Assembly (NCBI GenBank): GCA_963573305.1
Contig: OY754329.1
Span: 147,261,266-147,325,265, forward strand
Source: Pyrrhosoma nymphula
Lineage: Eukaryota > Arthropoda > Insecta > Odonata > Coenagrionidae
Direction of reading: 5' to 3'
Length of the DNA stretch: 64,000 bases
Numbering within the stretch: the first letter of the stretch is position 1; each line of letters begins with the position of its first letter. Made by a program: the position numbers and the translations under genes. The notes beneath the pieces are model-generated. The model made no database searches. It was not told the DNA's origin and saw nothing but the letters and a program-made list of their open reading frames with translations. This document shows positions 25,300-38,400 of the stretch, piece after piece.

Positions 25300-28200
25300 C
25301 ATACTTTTAAAAATGTTCTGTTATTTATAACTAAGCAGACGAAAAGTACCCGAGGATAAGTAACCTCTAGGTCTTAATTTTTTCTCGGAGCGGTTTTTTA
25401 TATCTGTTTTTTTCCAAGTATCCAGCAGTGGATGCTTCCATTCCCTTCCCCACGATTGTTCCTCATCCCTTCGTCGCTCGCTCTAAAATTCGGAGATGAA
25501 TTATTACCTGGTTCCCTTCCTTTCTCATATACAAAAGCATGCAGGGAAAAAAGAGCCTCCTCACCGCGGCCTATGCTCTCTTCCACCAACCTCCGCCGCC
25601 CTTCTGCCCCCAGAGCGTAATCCGAGAGGAAATGCTGCCTCCTTCTCCCCCTCTCCTAACCCTCGCGCTTTCTTCACCAAACTTCTCCCTCCCTCTCCAC
25701 GCATCTGAATAATCGCATAATGGAAAACGAGGTTTACTTAATTAGTATAAAAACTCCCCGTTTTTCTGGTCCTACCCCTTCCACGGCGGACAAAATGGAA
25801 CTGATATGTTGTTTGGGCTTTCCGGGTGAATCCCATTTGAATAACTTTTTTTTCCTCCCTAACGCAATGCCCTCCCTTCTGCGCCGGAATGTAAATTTTT
25901 ATACACACTCATTTTTATTTCGCTTTCTTGATTATATTTCAGATTCCAGGCGGGAAGGGGAGACGGAGAGAGGCTAGATGTGTTTTCCTCGTAAAGAAAA
26001 TCACTCCCACTTTCACTACGGGCCGGTTTCCCTCCGACTTAGTACTTTTTCGGGATAATAAATTCTTTCCTTCTTGAATTATTGACTCGAGATGTAGCAG
26101 AGCGCTAGATTTTTTAGGGTCTCGCTGAGGAAGGAGAGCTAATTATGAAGATTGCTAGTAATATTATCGCATACATTAACGAGCCAAGATATGGAGTTTG
26201 GAAGCATTGGAATGAAAGAGCCCGCGAGATTATTCAAGGATCTTCTCCGAAGCACTTTCCTAAGTCGAAGGTCTCGTTCAAAAAACAATTGAATACTTCC
26301 ACTGGGTAGTCCCAATAAGTTATCCCATAAACTTCCGAGCACTGGTAAAGAAAACGATGTATTAATATGCGATAAAAATAGCATACAACAATTAGGGTAT
26401 GCTTTATGTTTAAGGCCATTCATGTGAAGCTTCTGCAGAAAAATATGACCAGAAAAATACGTGTCCAAATAAAGTTAGAAATTTTATTTGAGAATCTTAT
26501 ATTCACTCACTCTACGTACTTTCAATGAAGACATTCACTTTTTTCAGAATTGGCAACATAAAAACCTACCCTAAAAAAGTACCAAAAACATTGTTTTCGT
26601 AGAAAATAACCATACGTTTTTATAATCAGCTGGTGTGGCCCATTATTTTCAGATTCAAAAAGGTACTACTTTAAAATTATCTCATTAGCGGTATTTAAGA
26701 CTTCCACTTTACCGAAAAGTCAATAAATGCAATGCATTCTGCATTTGTTTGGAATTAGTTGGTAAAAGTTCAGCAAGAGCATTCATCAGACTAAGCATCG
26801 CTAGCACGAAGTTTAAACTTTTTTAACTACGCCACTATGACTGATAATGCTTTTTCTAGAAACTTAACATGCAGGATGTCTCAGTTTTTTTTTGGACGTT
26901 CTACACCTCATGAGGCAGCACTAACGAATATTCGTAAGTAAAACTCAATTATTTTTAAAGAGGTCATTAATATTACTTATGGCTAGAAACTTAGATAGTT
27001 ATAATACAAATTACCTTTGATGAAGGCCAATCTCTGGACAAAAATGGAACACCAGGGGGCACGCTCACTTACCTGTAAAGAAAATTAATTTCGTTAGTAG
27101 CCGAGAAAAATTATAGATCAAATTAAAATGTTTGATGCTACATGCTTATTAATAAAGAATTCGTATTTTTGATTAGTCATTGTTTTTTTTCAAATCAAAT
27201 TGCATTAATCAGTCAGCTCATTTTTCGAACGATAAGGTTCATGAATAAAAGCAACTTTTGATTGCAAGGAACTCCTGGATCAAAGAGCCCAGAAACCATC
27301 AGAATAACGAATTCGATGAAATTTCCATTGAAGCAGTATTGGAAATGAAAGATTTTGGAAAACAGAAATTTTACCGGGTGTGGAAAAATGATCCCACTTA
27401 ACTTAAACATATGAAGCGGTGCCTGATTTCGCGGTGGTGTACCTTCCAGTGGGTGACTAAACAATTTTTCCGGTAGCAATTTTAGTAAAAGGCTACGGAA
27501 GAATGGAGAGGGCAGAATAAAAGTACCAGGCGAAAGTGAGGAGAGAGTTGAAATGCACCGTTTAAAACTCCTTAGGCTTGCGTTGAGCGCTATGCGGACT
27601 TGCGAACATAACCACGCCTTTCTTTACGATCGCACGGCATTAGGCGACAAGTCGCAAGGGGTCGGGCCACTCCAGCACATATCGCGCAGAGGAGAACGAA
27701 CAGCATGCCAAGGGAAAGAGCGCTCATTGGCCCGTGGTGAAAGTAATAGTGGAAGGGGCAGCGTGACGAGGGTGTGAGAGGGCAGCGAGGCAGAACGCGG
27801 ACGTCCCGCTATAGTCGCCAACGTCCCCGGATTCTCCGAGAGGCTTTCGGAGCTGGTCAAGGATTTCTGAAATCGCACGCCGACCCAATTTAGGCGTTAT
27901 TCTCCCGCTTTATGTTTAAATGGTAATGAAAAAGTACTCATTACACGATCATCGAATTCTGCAACTTCAAATTTTAATTCACATATTCAGGGTTACAAAT
28001 TTCACAGAATAAGTATGTGTGTCTCAATATTTCGCGATATAAATGATTGGTGCATGACGGTAAATACAACTATTTGAGCACAATTAAACTCTCTTAACCT
28101 TAAATTCGTTTAAAAAATTAAGAAATCCTTAAGTAGAGGCAGTCAAATGGTGATAAAATTATAGTATTTACACCGCCAATTTATTGAAATTATATATGCA

Positions 28201-29995
28201 ACGGTTTTTATAACTATGATTTTAACTAATTCTTTCGGAATCCGCCTAGCTAATGGAAAAAACTTCTCCGGAAATATACCCTCAGGAGCTGGCAACTCAT
28301 TGTTCCACCCTGGAATTGGCGCAAAACCATTCCCTCTCACGTAGCACCCTGCCCTCACTTGCATCAAAGTGGGCCAAGGATGTGAGACACTAGGAACTCA
28401 AATGGTAATTACCATCAATTTACCAAGATTGGCTCACTAGACTCTTCCATTCATTTTTACTACTCCCCGAACCACGATACATTCCACACGTTGATACATA
28501 TTTAAGCCATGTAATTACTGGCATAAAGTCTCTCCGAAAGCTTGGTAACATCCACGAAAACACCTGCAGTTAACGTCCCGCTTCTGACATAACACACTTC
28601 ACAAAATATCTTAATGGGGTATGAGTTAAAACCCATGCCTCGTGGGCAACTACAATGGTGCTAAATGCATTGTAGATACAGATGTATCCCCCTGGGAAGG
28701 CTTGCTTCATTCACGCCATGCGACAGAAAGAGAGGGTAAGGAATGGAGACGAGCGGGATTCACGCCGAAGGTGGCGCGGGGTGAGAAAGAGACGAGGAAC
28801 CTTTTAAAGCCGCCCCGGAGTCAGATAATCGCGCGGAGGGCGTAAGTCTGCAATGAGTGGAGGAAAGAGGTAATAGTGGAGAGAGGGTGGAATGGTTGGT
28901 GGATGCGCGGGCACTAGGCAAGGTTAGAGGGCGCCCGTCGTAAGTCACAGGATGATAGGTCATCTGGAAGACCTTTAAGGGTGTAGCGGGATAAAGGTGT
29001 TCCTCAAGTCGTAAAAACCCCCCGCTCGCCCCAGCATTCTGCGCTAACTTCAGTCCCTAGTCAGGCAGTATGTCTCCCCGGCCGTCTGCCTCGCAGATAC
29101 CCCGCCCCAAATGCACGCATTCGCGTGTTTATGTGTGCTCGGCGCTTTGGGGTTTTACTCCCTCTTTCTCTTCTGCCTATTCTCCTTTTCATCTTAAAAT
29201 CCTCTCCGTCTACTCGTCTGCCGCGGGATTAAACCATTTCGGGTGGATGTCGCGGCAAACGGATCCATGAAGGGAAATGTCTGGAGCGAGCGGAAGGGCG
29301 GGTGCACATCAGCGTACCCTTCATATCAGCGCTCCAAGGATTGGTGAGACGCTTTTATATCACCTTGATAGAGCATCGCAAGGCAAGAAAGTGGCGTAAA
29401 AGGCGAACAAATTTCTCTGTGCTAAAGGTAAAGAGTAGGCATCAGCTTTGCACAAGGATTAAACATGGTAATTGCGTGGGAAGGTGGAGGAAAATAAGAG
29501 TCCGTCAGTTATCAGAATGTCTTAGCGTCAGCTAGCTGCGATAGTAGGTTTCGATGAAAGTTCTGTCTAATGGTAGCCTATCGCCCATTGAGGTACGAGT
29601 ACACCTATTTTGTGGTCTAAAACATATAACAAAAAAATAAAATGGATGAGAAGATTTGTGATTTGGTCATCTGAGTAGGCCATATTTTACACTCTTGATT
29701 GATGGAACAATTTTCGGATACCTGTATTCGCGTAACGTAACAGTTTTGATTTCAATGAAAATTAAAATCTCCCTATCTTCCATGCATTACACAATATAAC
29801 CGTAGTTTTCTTTTTCACCTAAAAACGAGAGCACACAGAATCAGATTGCGCAATACAGCAAGTTCCATGCCTCGGGGAATGAATAGATCGCCTTTTAACG
29901 TTCCCAATGCATAACAAAGAGAATTTCAAATTAAACTGAAATTTCGACATATATAATCCGAAAATTCTTGCGAAACTGAGTGGAATTTGTACATC
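25300..29995. other. Mixed non-coding DNA with GC-rich blocks
   Basis: A pyrimidine-rich block covers about 25430-25710, a moderately GC-rich block 27480-27880, and a CpG-rich block 28640-29290. Short frames in these blocks are compositional. The remainder is AT-rich. No gene or complete element was recognised. Confidence 0.45.
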
Positions 29996-30184
29996 ATGAA
30001 GAAATAACACGTGCAATGTTCCACAAAAATAAAATTTACTCCCAACCCGGGTTTAACTGGTGATGCATCATATTCAGGTGCATCTTCAGATTCATCACCA
30101 CCTGAAGATAATGTATCAACATTGAAACCCGGGTCGGAAGAAAATTTCATTTTTTGAGGAAAATAGCACGTGTTATTTCTTCAT
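29996..30184. mobile_element. Fold-back element with hammerhead-like motif
   Basis: The left arm (29996-30054) and right arm (30124-30184) are inverted copies. Both contain AAATAACACGTG at the outer side and AACCCGGGT(T/C) at the inner side, separated by a 69-base centre. On the plus strand the right arm with its centre holds CTGAAGA (30102-30108), a 5-bp hairpin AATGT-ATCA-ACATT, GAAA (30124-30127), and the self-complementary ACCCGGGT (30127-30134) followed by C. This is the order of a hammerhead ribozyme core with a very short helix III. The minus-strand copy in the left arm has CTGAATA and TAAA, so two core positions are lost there. The element is non-coding. Fold-back structure is well supported; ribozyme identity is inferred. 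Confidence 0.65.
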
Positions 30185-31653
30185 TAAGAAATTTAGACGT
30201 TGCTCATAATGGATACTATAAATACCATGTTATGCAAGCCACACCGCACCGCAAAACGAAAATAATTCAAAAACCGTTAGATATGGGGGAACTATCATTG
30301 TTACTATTTACGTTACCCTTTGAATGAATTATTCCACTAACGTTGAGAACACCGTCCTTGCTCAAAGTTAAAAACAACAGGGAATAAAGGACGAGGAAAG
30401 GTGCGGAGAGAGGAAACAGTCGAAAACACCTTGGCAGCGAGGGCAATCCATTGAAACAGAGCTATTTAAATGCTAAATAACCACACTTAGGGCCCAAATG
30501 AGAGGAGAAGAAAAGTGAGGTCGCTGACTTAAAGAGTGGATTGCGTAAATAACCATCCCCTAGTCCCCCAAACGAGAGAGAAAATTTTCGAGTTTGCATA
30601 TCCACCCCCTCGACCATACACCTCCCTCTCGCAAATTATCCCACCGCTCTAACGCTTTCTCTTCTTCCCCACTTATATACCCCACGACCGAAAACTCAAA
30701 CGTGAAAATTTTGAACCGCTTTCAAGAGCGCCCCCTTCCCTTTATTCCTCCCTCTAAAAAACCCCGGATGCAGAAATCCTTTCTCAAAGCCATCCCTTAA
30801 ATCCACCAGCGTCACCTACAAAAACTCCTCACCGCCCTTTATAACTCCCCCTCCCCCTCTCGCACCTTAATAAGGGCTTAACCCTTTGGCCCCCCACTCT
30901 TCCCCCGTATGCAATGCCCACCCTTTGGTCCGAAACAACCCCCTTCCCTCCCATTTCCTCGGCCGGGTGATTTAATTGTCAGTTGGGAGAGCGAGGGTTA
31001 ACGGAAGATGCGGAGGGTGGGAGACGGGAGGGGGTGTAAAGTGGCACAAAAGAGAGGAATGGGAAGGGGAGCCGAAGAAAGAAAACGGGCGGTGCAGTAA
31101 GTTAGCGGAACCGTGCAGTTTCAAAGAGACTTACGCGAATCTCCTCGGCGGAGGAGCACCGTCAGGGGGAGGTTTTTGAACTTAAACTGCAAGTGCTCTT
31201 TTCCGTATCCTTTCCCCCGAATCGCCCTCATTCCCCCCCTCAACTCCCGCACCCATTTAACTTTCCCACGCAGCCAACCCACCTCTCACCCCCCATGCCA
31301 TCCTTGAATTCCGGGCGAAATTTTTACGAAGCATTCCCCGACCCTCTCTCTCGTCACCCTCCTCCACCTTACAACCGAAACTCCCTCCACGCCACCCGGC
31401 TCTTTTCCACGCACATGCACTTCCCCAATCCCTATACCGAAGGGCAGCTCTCAAGTAAAGCGGGGAGGGATAGAAAAGGGCGCCCTAACCTCCCACTCTC
31501 CTTTTTTATGTGCATGCACACGCCGCTTCTAACGAAAGAACTCAAAAAAGAAAAGAGAAAAATACAAAAAAAAATATACCAATGAAAAATTTTCCGCTAA
31601 ATTCCCTCGCGCCATGTTTCAGCTGTTTAACTCAATGCATGGAAAGGCATGAT
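30185..31653. other. GC- and pyrimidine-rich non-coding block
   Basis: From about 30540 to 31500 the strand is dominated by C-rich tracts, interrupted at 30970-31180 by a G-rich purine stretch. Open frames are Pro/Ser/His-rich and appear on both strands. No known protein was recognised. Confidence 0.45.
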
Positions 31654-31661
31654 GATAGTCG

Positions 31662-31934
31662 CAGTGGCGTAGCCATGTATTGGGTCTTGGGAGGGCAGAA
31701 AATATTTTGTGGGCGCCAACTCATAAATTAACAGTTTACTAAACTATACAAATTTTGGTGATGCATTGGCGGCTTGGTTTGGCAAAATATGAAAATTTAC
31801 AACATATTATACACCTTTATTTATACGTATTTGGGATTTTGAGTGGAAATATTCACAGACTTAGGGGTACCAGAACACGGGGCGGGGTGGAGGGGAATTC
31901 ACCCTCCCCCTGCCCCCTCTTTGGCTACGCTGCT
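31662..31934. mobile_element. hAT-like MITE
   Basis: The left end starts CAGTGGCGTAGCC and the right end, read inward, is the matching AGCAGCGTAGCC followed by a G-rich run. These are short terminal inverted repeats of a kind common in arthropod genomes. The flanks GATAGTCG (31654-31661) and GATAGTAC (31935-31942) match at six of eight positions, consistent with a diverged 8-bp target duplication typical of hAT transposons. At 273 bp it has no coding capacity and must have been moved by a transposase encoded elsewhere. The superfamily call rests on the duplication length and is moderate. Confidence 0.55.
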
Positions 31935-31942
31935 GATAGTAC

Positions 31943-32477
31943 GCGTCTCATGTTATTAATATACAGTCAGGCCCATGACAGCTTCCCTCCGCAAGAATTT
32001 AGACGCCCTCGGAGGAAATTAGCGTTTAAAAGTAGGACAAGGCATAGTTAAGGGTGAATTGGCACAGTTACGGGAAATTTAAACCCAGCAGCAAATTTAT
32101 TCAGCTAGTCACCTCCATATAAATTATAAGTAGTACTACCCTTGCATTCCTCCATAGGACAGTAAAAATAAACCATGTTCAAAACACACCATTCACGAAT
32201 CAGGGCCATGAGAATTTCTAAGCGATGAGATACTTTACTTTGTTTTATTACTATGTTTAGCAGTAATTTACTTCGGTAATTTACTCTTATTTTCACTGTA
32301 TTAATTGGCATTTTAGATTCCGTACGTCTCCCCACTCCCTCCCTACCAGCGTGTCACATCCTAATAGATTTCACAATGTTATCGGAAGTTGAACCCACGA
32401 TCCCAACAATGCACCCACACTTGCTCGGCACTGATCCTCCGATATCGATTGTAAAACCAGCAGCTTCTAACCCCGTT
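31943..32477. other. Non-coding spacer
   Basis: About 530 bp between the MITE and the piggyBac-like element with no recognisable gene, repeat or RNA. It is simply the sequence the two elements inserted beside. Confidence 0.5.
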
Positions 32478-32481
32478 TTAA

Positions 32482-32541
32482 CACTAGGACGCCCGGACTT
32501 CTCGACATCATTCAACGCCCAAACGGGGTCATTTTGACCCA
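32482..32541 (+). repeat. piggyBac-like left end: outer TIR plus inner repeat
   Basis: The outer CACTAGGACGCCCGGA is followed after about 13 bases by an inner repeat, TTCAACGCCC then GGGGTCATTTTGACCC. The outer copy on this side lacks the GGGTCA-TGACCC half directly behind it, unlike the right end, so the two ends are asymmetric. Confidence 0.75.
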
Positions 32542-33029
32542 CGGTATTTAATAAATATATTTCTCACGAGGCATGTACATGTTAATATTTTTTTAGTTTT
32601 ACTATTAACTAGCACCCTAATTCTTCACATTCATTGTTTTCTTCAGTTTGTTATGTTAATTTTTTTCTCATTATAATTATTTATTGAAATATCTACTTTG
32701 AGTTTTGGTATAATTTTCTAGTTTTCTTCAGTTTTATTTTTTTCTCGCTTAAAATTGTGAGACATAATTACGAACAAATATCACCCACACTATTGAAATT
32801 ATGTATTTATCGTTGTTGTAGTTTTGTTGCAATTAACATACTCGTAATATTTATTTCTTTAACTAAATAGGAATTTTCCGAAAAATCAAAAGCGATTGGT
32901 TGATTATTTTTTCTTGTTGTAATAGAAATTGTAAAAATATATTACTCCAGTCCATTATCATACATTTTATTTACACATTATAATTGTTTAAACTATATTT
33001 TAACAGATTTTTATTCATACACTTGACAC

Positions 33030-34803
33030 ACGTGTATTCAGTTCCTCTAGCACAATGTCGCCATCTTGCAGAATTGACATTTCAAAATTGTTTTATTCTC
33101 TCTACAGTTTTCTTTATTTTCACACTTCTGTCTTTTTGTATCTATATCTACTTCTGAAGGTGGCGCTTGACTCCTTGGCCTATTCGCGTAATTAGAACGG
33201 AGTTCCTCTGTAAGCTATTGGATGAAATTCATTCGTGAAATTTTCCTCCCAGTTACGGCTCTATGCATTACTACGGCATTTATTGCTGCAATACCTAAAT
33301 TATTATAAAACAATGAAAATAATACCTCCTTGATGATGCTTAGACTGAGAACTGCCTTGCCATTTTGTAAACAATATCCAAACTACAATTCGTTGCATTA
33401 TAATACGGCACAGTTTTTGGAATTATTTTCTTAGAATTAGTTACAATAACGCTTGGGTGAAGAGAACTCAATAGTAAGAAATATTTTCCCATTTTCTCTC
33501 GGTACATCGTCAATATAATATCATCAAATTACAGTACACTAGTGGAATACAGTTCTTCTCCAAAATACAGCTTACAGCATACAGCTTTGTACTGAGAGAG
33601 ATCGGCACATCACGTTTGTAGCAATTTACTGTCCCAACTAAACTGGTGCATTTTTCCTTCAGCATATTAGCCAAATTCAGGGATATAAAGAAGGTATCCG
33701 TAGTTAAATTTTTGCCTTTGTACAGAAAAGGCTGCATAAGACACATCACTTCTTAATCCGAATTTTTTTGATTATTGGGATGGTAATCAACCTTTTCTAA
33801 GTAAGGGAACCCAGTGAGCACATTCTTCAAATCAACATCTACAACGATCCAGACTGACCATATTTATCAGGCTTCGAAGCCATAAACTGAGAGAATTGGC
33901 ACCTAGCTATGGTAGGGAAAAGTTGTTCGTCAATTGTTATATTCGCCCCCGTTTTGTAATAAAGTTTGCAGTTTTCCATAAAGTGATTTCAGTCGGAGGA
34001 AATCAATGCAAATTTATCAGTTTGCAAGCGAATAGATCTTGTTGATTTTTCATGAAACTTTAAAAAAATTAATGATTAAACAGAAGTGGTTCCTAGACAT
34101 TTTGTCCTTACAGAAAGACAATCCCCAAGAATGTGAACATATAGAGTGAAGCTCCTTGTTTTTACATTGCAATTAATGCTTCTAATTCGTCAATGCTGAC
34201 GGACCACTCATTGTCTTCAAGGACTCGGTGGGCCTCTGTCTCAGTACACGTTTTTACATTAGTCACTATGGATTTATTTATGAACAAACGCCAAGAACTT
34301 TCCACGCTGTTCTCATATATCGTTTAGCATGGACTGTGGGACCTGGCTCTTCTCTCAGAATATTCTGCGAGGAAAGTCGTCCTCGAGGCGTAGAATCCAA
34401 AGCCACTTCCTTCCATGTGCTCCCATCTGGTGAAGTGTGGTTCTAACTTGAGTGTACGTAGGCATCATCAGCAGATGATTCTTCCTCTGCCATTGAATTA
34501 CGATCGACAGCGTAGTGATCTACAGGGAAAGTGCATGCAAGTCCACGACGGGGACGGTGGCCGCGTCGTCATCTTCCCCTCCATACGCTTTGTGGGCCAG
34601 TTTTCTGATGAATGATTTGTCCTGCAAAAATTATAAATTTCATATTCTCTTTCTGAGGATTCTGTTGATTCTTCATAAGTTTCAAGTATCAGCTCGTCAT
34701 CAAAATTGTCAAATAAACACGCTTCACCATCTGACTAATCCTCTTGAATCTTATTCAGCTCCACAATAATGTTAGCAGAAGGTAATGTTTGTGTTTTAGA
34801 CAT
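33030..34803 (-). pseudogene. piggyBac-like transposase pseudogene
   Basis: The frame starts with an ATG at 34803-34801 and opens with an acidic, Glu/Asp/Ser-rich N-terminus, as in piggyBac transposases; the 23rd codon is TAG. Central DDE-domain blocks remain in shifted frames: FCKDKMSRNHFCLIINFF near 34100-34060, an eroded DKYG-type segment near 33870, and the best-preserved stretch at 33749-33510. That stretch reads PFLYKGKNLTTDTFFISLNL followed by EKCTSLVGTVNCYKRDVP, matching the family's GYNVTTDNFFTS and LVGTxRxNRxExP region; the aspartate of TTD is a catalytic DDD residue. A TCVKC-type cysteine cluster near 33020-33040 is what remains of the C-terminal zinc-binding domain. Multiple stops and frameshifts preclude function. 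Family identity is secure. Confidence 0.85.
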
Positions 34804-35250
34804 TTTGACCACCTCAAAATAATGATCACATCGCAAATTCAAAAACCACGAACCGTGAAGCCACCCACGATGAACAACGAAGCCACAAACTTCCGTTTCA
34901 GGAAATGAGAGAAAGACTGCGTCATCCGAAGAAGGATAATCAGACTAGAAGTCAACAAAGTCTATGCGAAAGAGGGGAACAGTATTGCATTATCCTCAAA
35001 CCGTAAATGTGACAATGTATGATGGTATCAACAAAGTGATTACTAAATATTCCACACGTAAGCAAGACGAAAAGTGAGAGTACGAGGATTTGAAGGGGAA
35101 AGAAAACAAAACTGTTTAGAAATGTGACATGAATTTTGAAGAAAACCGGATGAAAAGGATAAGACGAGAGAGCAGTAAACAAATGCAAATAATAGTAGCA
35201 GAATAATAACATGAATGCTGATAAAAAAGAACCTTCGTGCAAATGAACGC

Positions 35251-35462
35251 TTGGGTCAAATTGACCCCATCTGGGCGTTCAAGGTAAAATATAATTTAAC
35301 TGCTGAATGGATTATTTTAGGAAGATAAAAATTTTTGTATGCAAATAACTATTAAAAATATTAAAAGTCACTGGCGTAAATTTTTCTCTCTTAAAAAATG
35401 AGCCCAAAATATCAATTTAAAAACACGTTTGGGTCAAAATGACCCCTCTGGGCGTTCTAGTG
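35251..35462 (-). repeat. piggyBac-like right end: outer TIR plus inner repeat
   Basis: The outer repeat (35462-35425, read inward) is CACTAGAACGCCCAGAGGGG followed by TCATTTTGACCC. The inner copy (35282-35251) reads TTGAACGCCCAGATGGGGTC then AATTTGACCC. They are separated by about 140 bp, whereas the left pair is nearly contiguous. Confidence 0.75.
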
Positions 35463-35466
35463 TTAA

Positions 35467-38400
35467 GGGGTGCTTCTCTATTTATCATGTTGCAAAAAAT
35501 GTAAAATTAGGCATTTCGAAATATATTTTCAATTATAATTATTCGCAGGGATGTGTATGAGCGCTTTGTAAATGTAAATGTTTAACAACCTTAGAAATGT
35601 TTTGATTCATAATTAATCCTTAAAAAATACAACAAACATTACAATACCGATCACATTACTGACCTTAACTAATTAAAGTTTGTAGCACAAATAATCGTAA
35701 AACACGAAAAATAATGTGGTGCTATGGATTGTGTAACTCAATTCGTATGAAGATAAGCATTTTAAATAGCAAGAAAAAAAACTAATGAATGGCTAAACAG
35801 AGTGCTTTTAGAATATGATTAAGAATATTGATGTTTCAAAGAACTTTTGTCTTTACCATTGTGGAATATCGAAATGCTGACGTGTAGTGAGGAGAGAGCT
35901 GCATGGATAATTTGCAAACTGTGTAATCCGCACACGGTTTATCGAGAGTGGGCAGTTTGGAAGCATCATTCACATTCAGTCCGTGAAAAATCACTGCAAA
36001 GCTTTACGAAGTATTGTTTCTCCGAAGTGGGTCTATACTTCCAAGCCGCCTCAATTTAACAGTCACCGCCTGTGGTCGCCTACTGGGGTAGTAGAAGCCC
36101 AACGAGAAACTTTTAAGGAGATGCTGACAAAAATAGAGTGGGGAACGATTATCCTTGGGTAAGGATGGAAAAGATCTACTTCGTTGTCAATGCAGGCTTG
36201 AACGTTTAACATTGTTATAAGCCTTAATACGAAAACAGCATCAATAGTTGTTGATTTTTTGCGTATTTGAAAGACGATTCTTTGATTGAAGTGGGCTGAA
36301 AATTCTCATTTCGGAATATAGCTTTCGCAACGTGCCCCGGAATGTTACAAAAAAATTCGTAAAAACCAAAGTTTTGCTATTTTTCATAGAAAAACACAAC
36401 CACTTAATGATAAAGTTACTCCACTTTAACCAACAAATGACTCTTCATCTACAGAAGACAAAAATTGGAAGTCTCCAGATGTCACAGCAAAGCCGTTACT
36501 GGGTTAGAGGGGAACGTCTGAAACAATCTTCTTAACCTCCGTGTAGAGCTACCTTAAAAAGTGATCATACCTTTCGTATTGCCCACGTATTATCCAATAT
36601 TACCCACGCGTTAATATAATTTACGTGTAAGTCATGGATTTTAAAAATGAAACCCAATCAGGAATGGGAAATAGACACTCACCACATGCAATAAAATTTT
36701 ATAGAAATATGCTATCATTCATGCAATCATCAGATGTGACATCACCCTGGTTGCAGTTAACTTAAGGCGTTTTTATCGGTGAAATAAATACAAATATTGG
36801 AATAGGAGTTCCAATAGTTTGTGACCAAAAATTCTCCCTATGAAAGACAACAAAAATATTAGTTAGTATCACTATCGGAACGGTTATGAAATTAAGCCAA
36901 GTAGATTTTTTTCAAACAGATTTTCATGCTATCAGAAAGTTGAATGTGTATACATCATTACTCAAAGATAGTTTAACTGTGGGATTATTTCCTCAAAATT
37001 TTGATGTTCAGGGATCAACATTGGCAAACCATTGTTGTTCATCTCAATTTATTATTCGTAATTAACTGAAAGTTTTTGACAGATGGTTCTTCAAGCAGTA
37101 ATATTTAAAAATACGCCACGCGAAACGTTAATACTATAGCATGAATAGTTCAGAGTCTCTCGTCCCCGAAAAAGAGAATTCAAATAAACGTGAAGATTCC
37201 ACACAAGTAAGAACAGAAACCCATTTAAGAGGCGAGAATTGTGAAATTCAGGCCAAGAGTTAACACAACATATGCTTCCACACACTATCTTCCGTCTGGC
37301 CAGTTTTTCTTTACCCTTACGTCGAATATAGATATCACTTTTGAACAAGATTACAATCATTAAAACAGTTCCAATAAGAGCAGGGTAGAAAACTAAAATT
37401 TTCCGCAACGAGTCGAGACTAGAAAACTTAACTAATATTAAAATCTGAACTCTAATACACATATAGGTTCTCACACGGCCATGTAAACATTATATAGAGT
37501 CAAATGATAACTGATGGTTCCATCTCCACTTGAAAAGAAAAATAACCTCCGTCGAATGAAAATACATTTTCTAGACGCCTCCGCGATGGGCACACCGCAT
37601 GAGAGGGACTAAACCGCTGAATGATACCTTCGGGAAGAGAGAACTATCCGGCAGAGATGAAGCCAGTTCACCCCGGCATAAAATTATTTAGAGAGAGAGA
37701 GAATTAGGGGCAGCCGAAAAACACGCCTTGTTCGCTCCTCTGGCCTCCTTCCGCCTTCTCCTCCCGTCCAGCCCCGCAGCATCGTCCCTTCACTCCGCAC
37801 CGCGGCACCTCGCGCACCTCCGTACGCTCATCTTTTTCTCTGCCACTCCCAACTTGGACAAAACGCGCTCGCCGCAACTGGCCAGGAGGAGGCGAGATTA
37901 AAGTAGGCAGGTCGGAAATGCAAATTAGGAGCGAAGAGAAAGAAAATCAACCAACCTCTGTCATTTTCTTTACTCAAACACTTAGGGCTTATGCGAAACA
38001 CTCACTCAGTTTGGGAAGTTAAATGACAATGATTCCGTAAATTGTTTCTGTTCGTGCCTTTACTTCATGCATCAATATCCTTCAAAAGGGCAGACGTAAT
38101 TCCTCCTGGTTATACTGTTTTAGAGAATCGTGTTATTGATAAATTTTGGAAACAAAATAAACATTTGAGCGTTCTAAAATTGTATAAAATATGTATTATC
38201 CAATAGCTATCACCTTAATCTCTGAAATATGAAGTTTTAGACGAGCATACTTCTATTTTACAGCGTTTAGTCATTTTGTCCCCAGCAACTACGAAAGATT
38301 AAGACATTGCATAGAACCCATACTGCCTTTAAAATATTTATGGACTGTTTCACGAACGATATTAAATATCACAATAAATATTTTTGTGGATGGGAATCAA

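Larger units (their letters stand above)
32482..35462 (-). mobile_element. piggyBac-like transposon, structurally complete
   Basis: The element is flanked by TTAA at 32478-32481 and 35463-35466, the obligate piggyBac target. Both ends begin CACTAG(A/G)ACGCCC read inward. Its 2981-bp length is normal for the superfamily. Each end also has an inner copy of the repeat, at 32511-32541 and 35251-35282, centred on the near-palindrome GGGGTCA-x3-TGACCC. A decayed transposase gene occupies the minus strand inside. With complete ends but a broken gene, the copy could only move if a related transposase were supplied from elsewhere. Confidence 0.85.
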
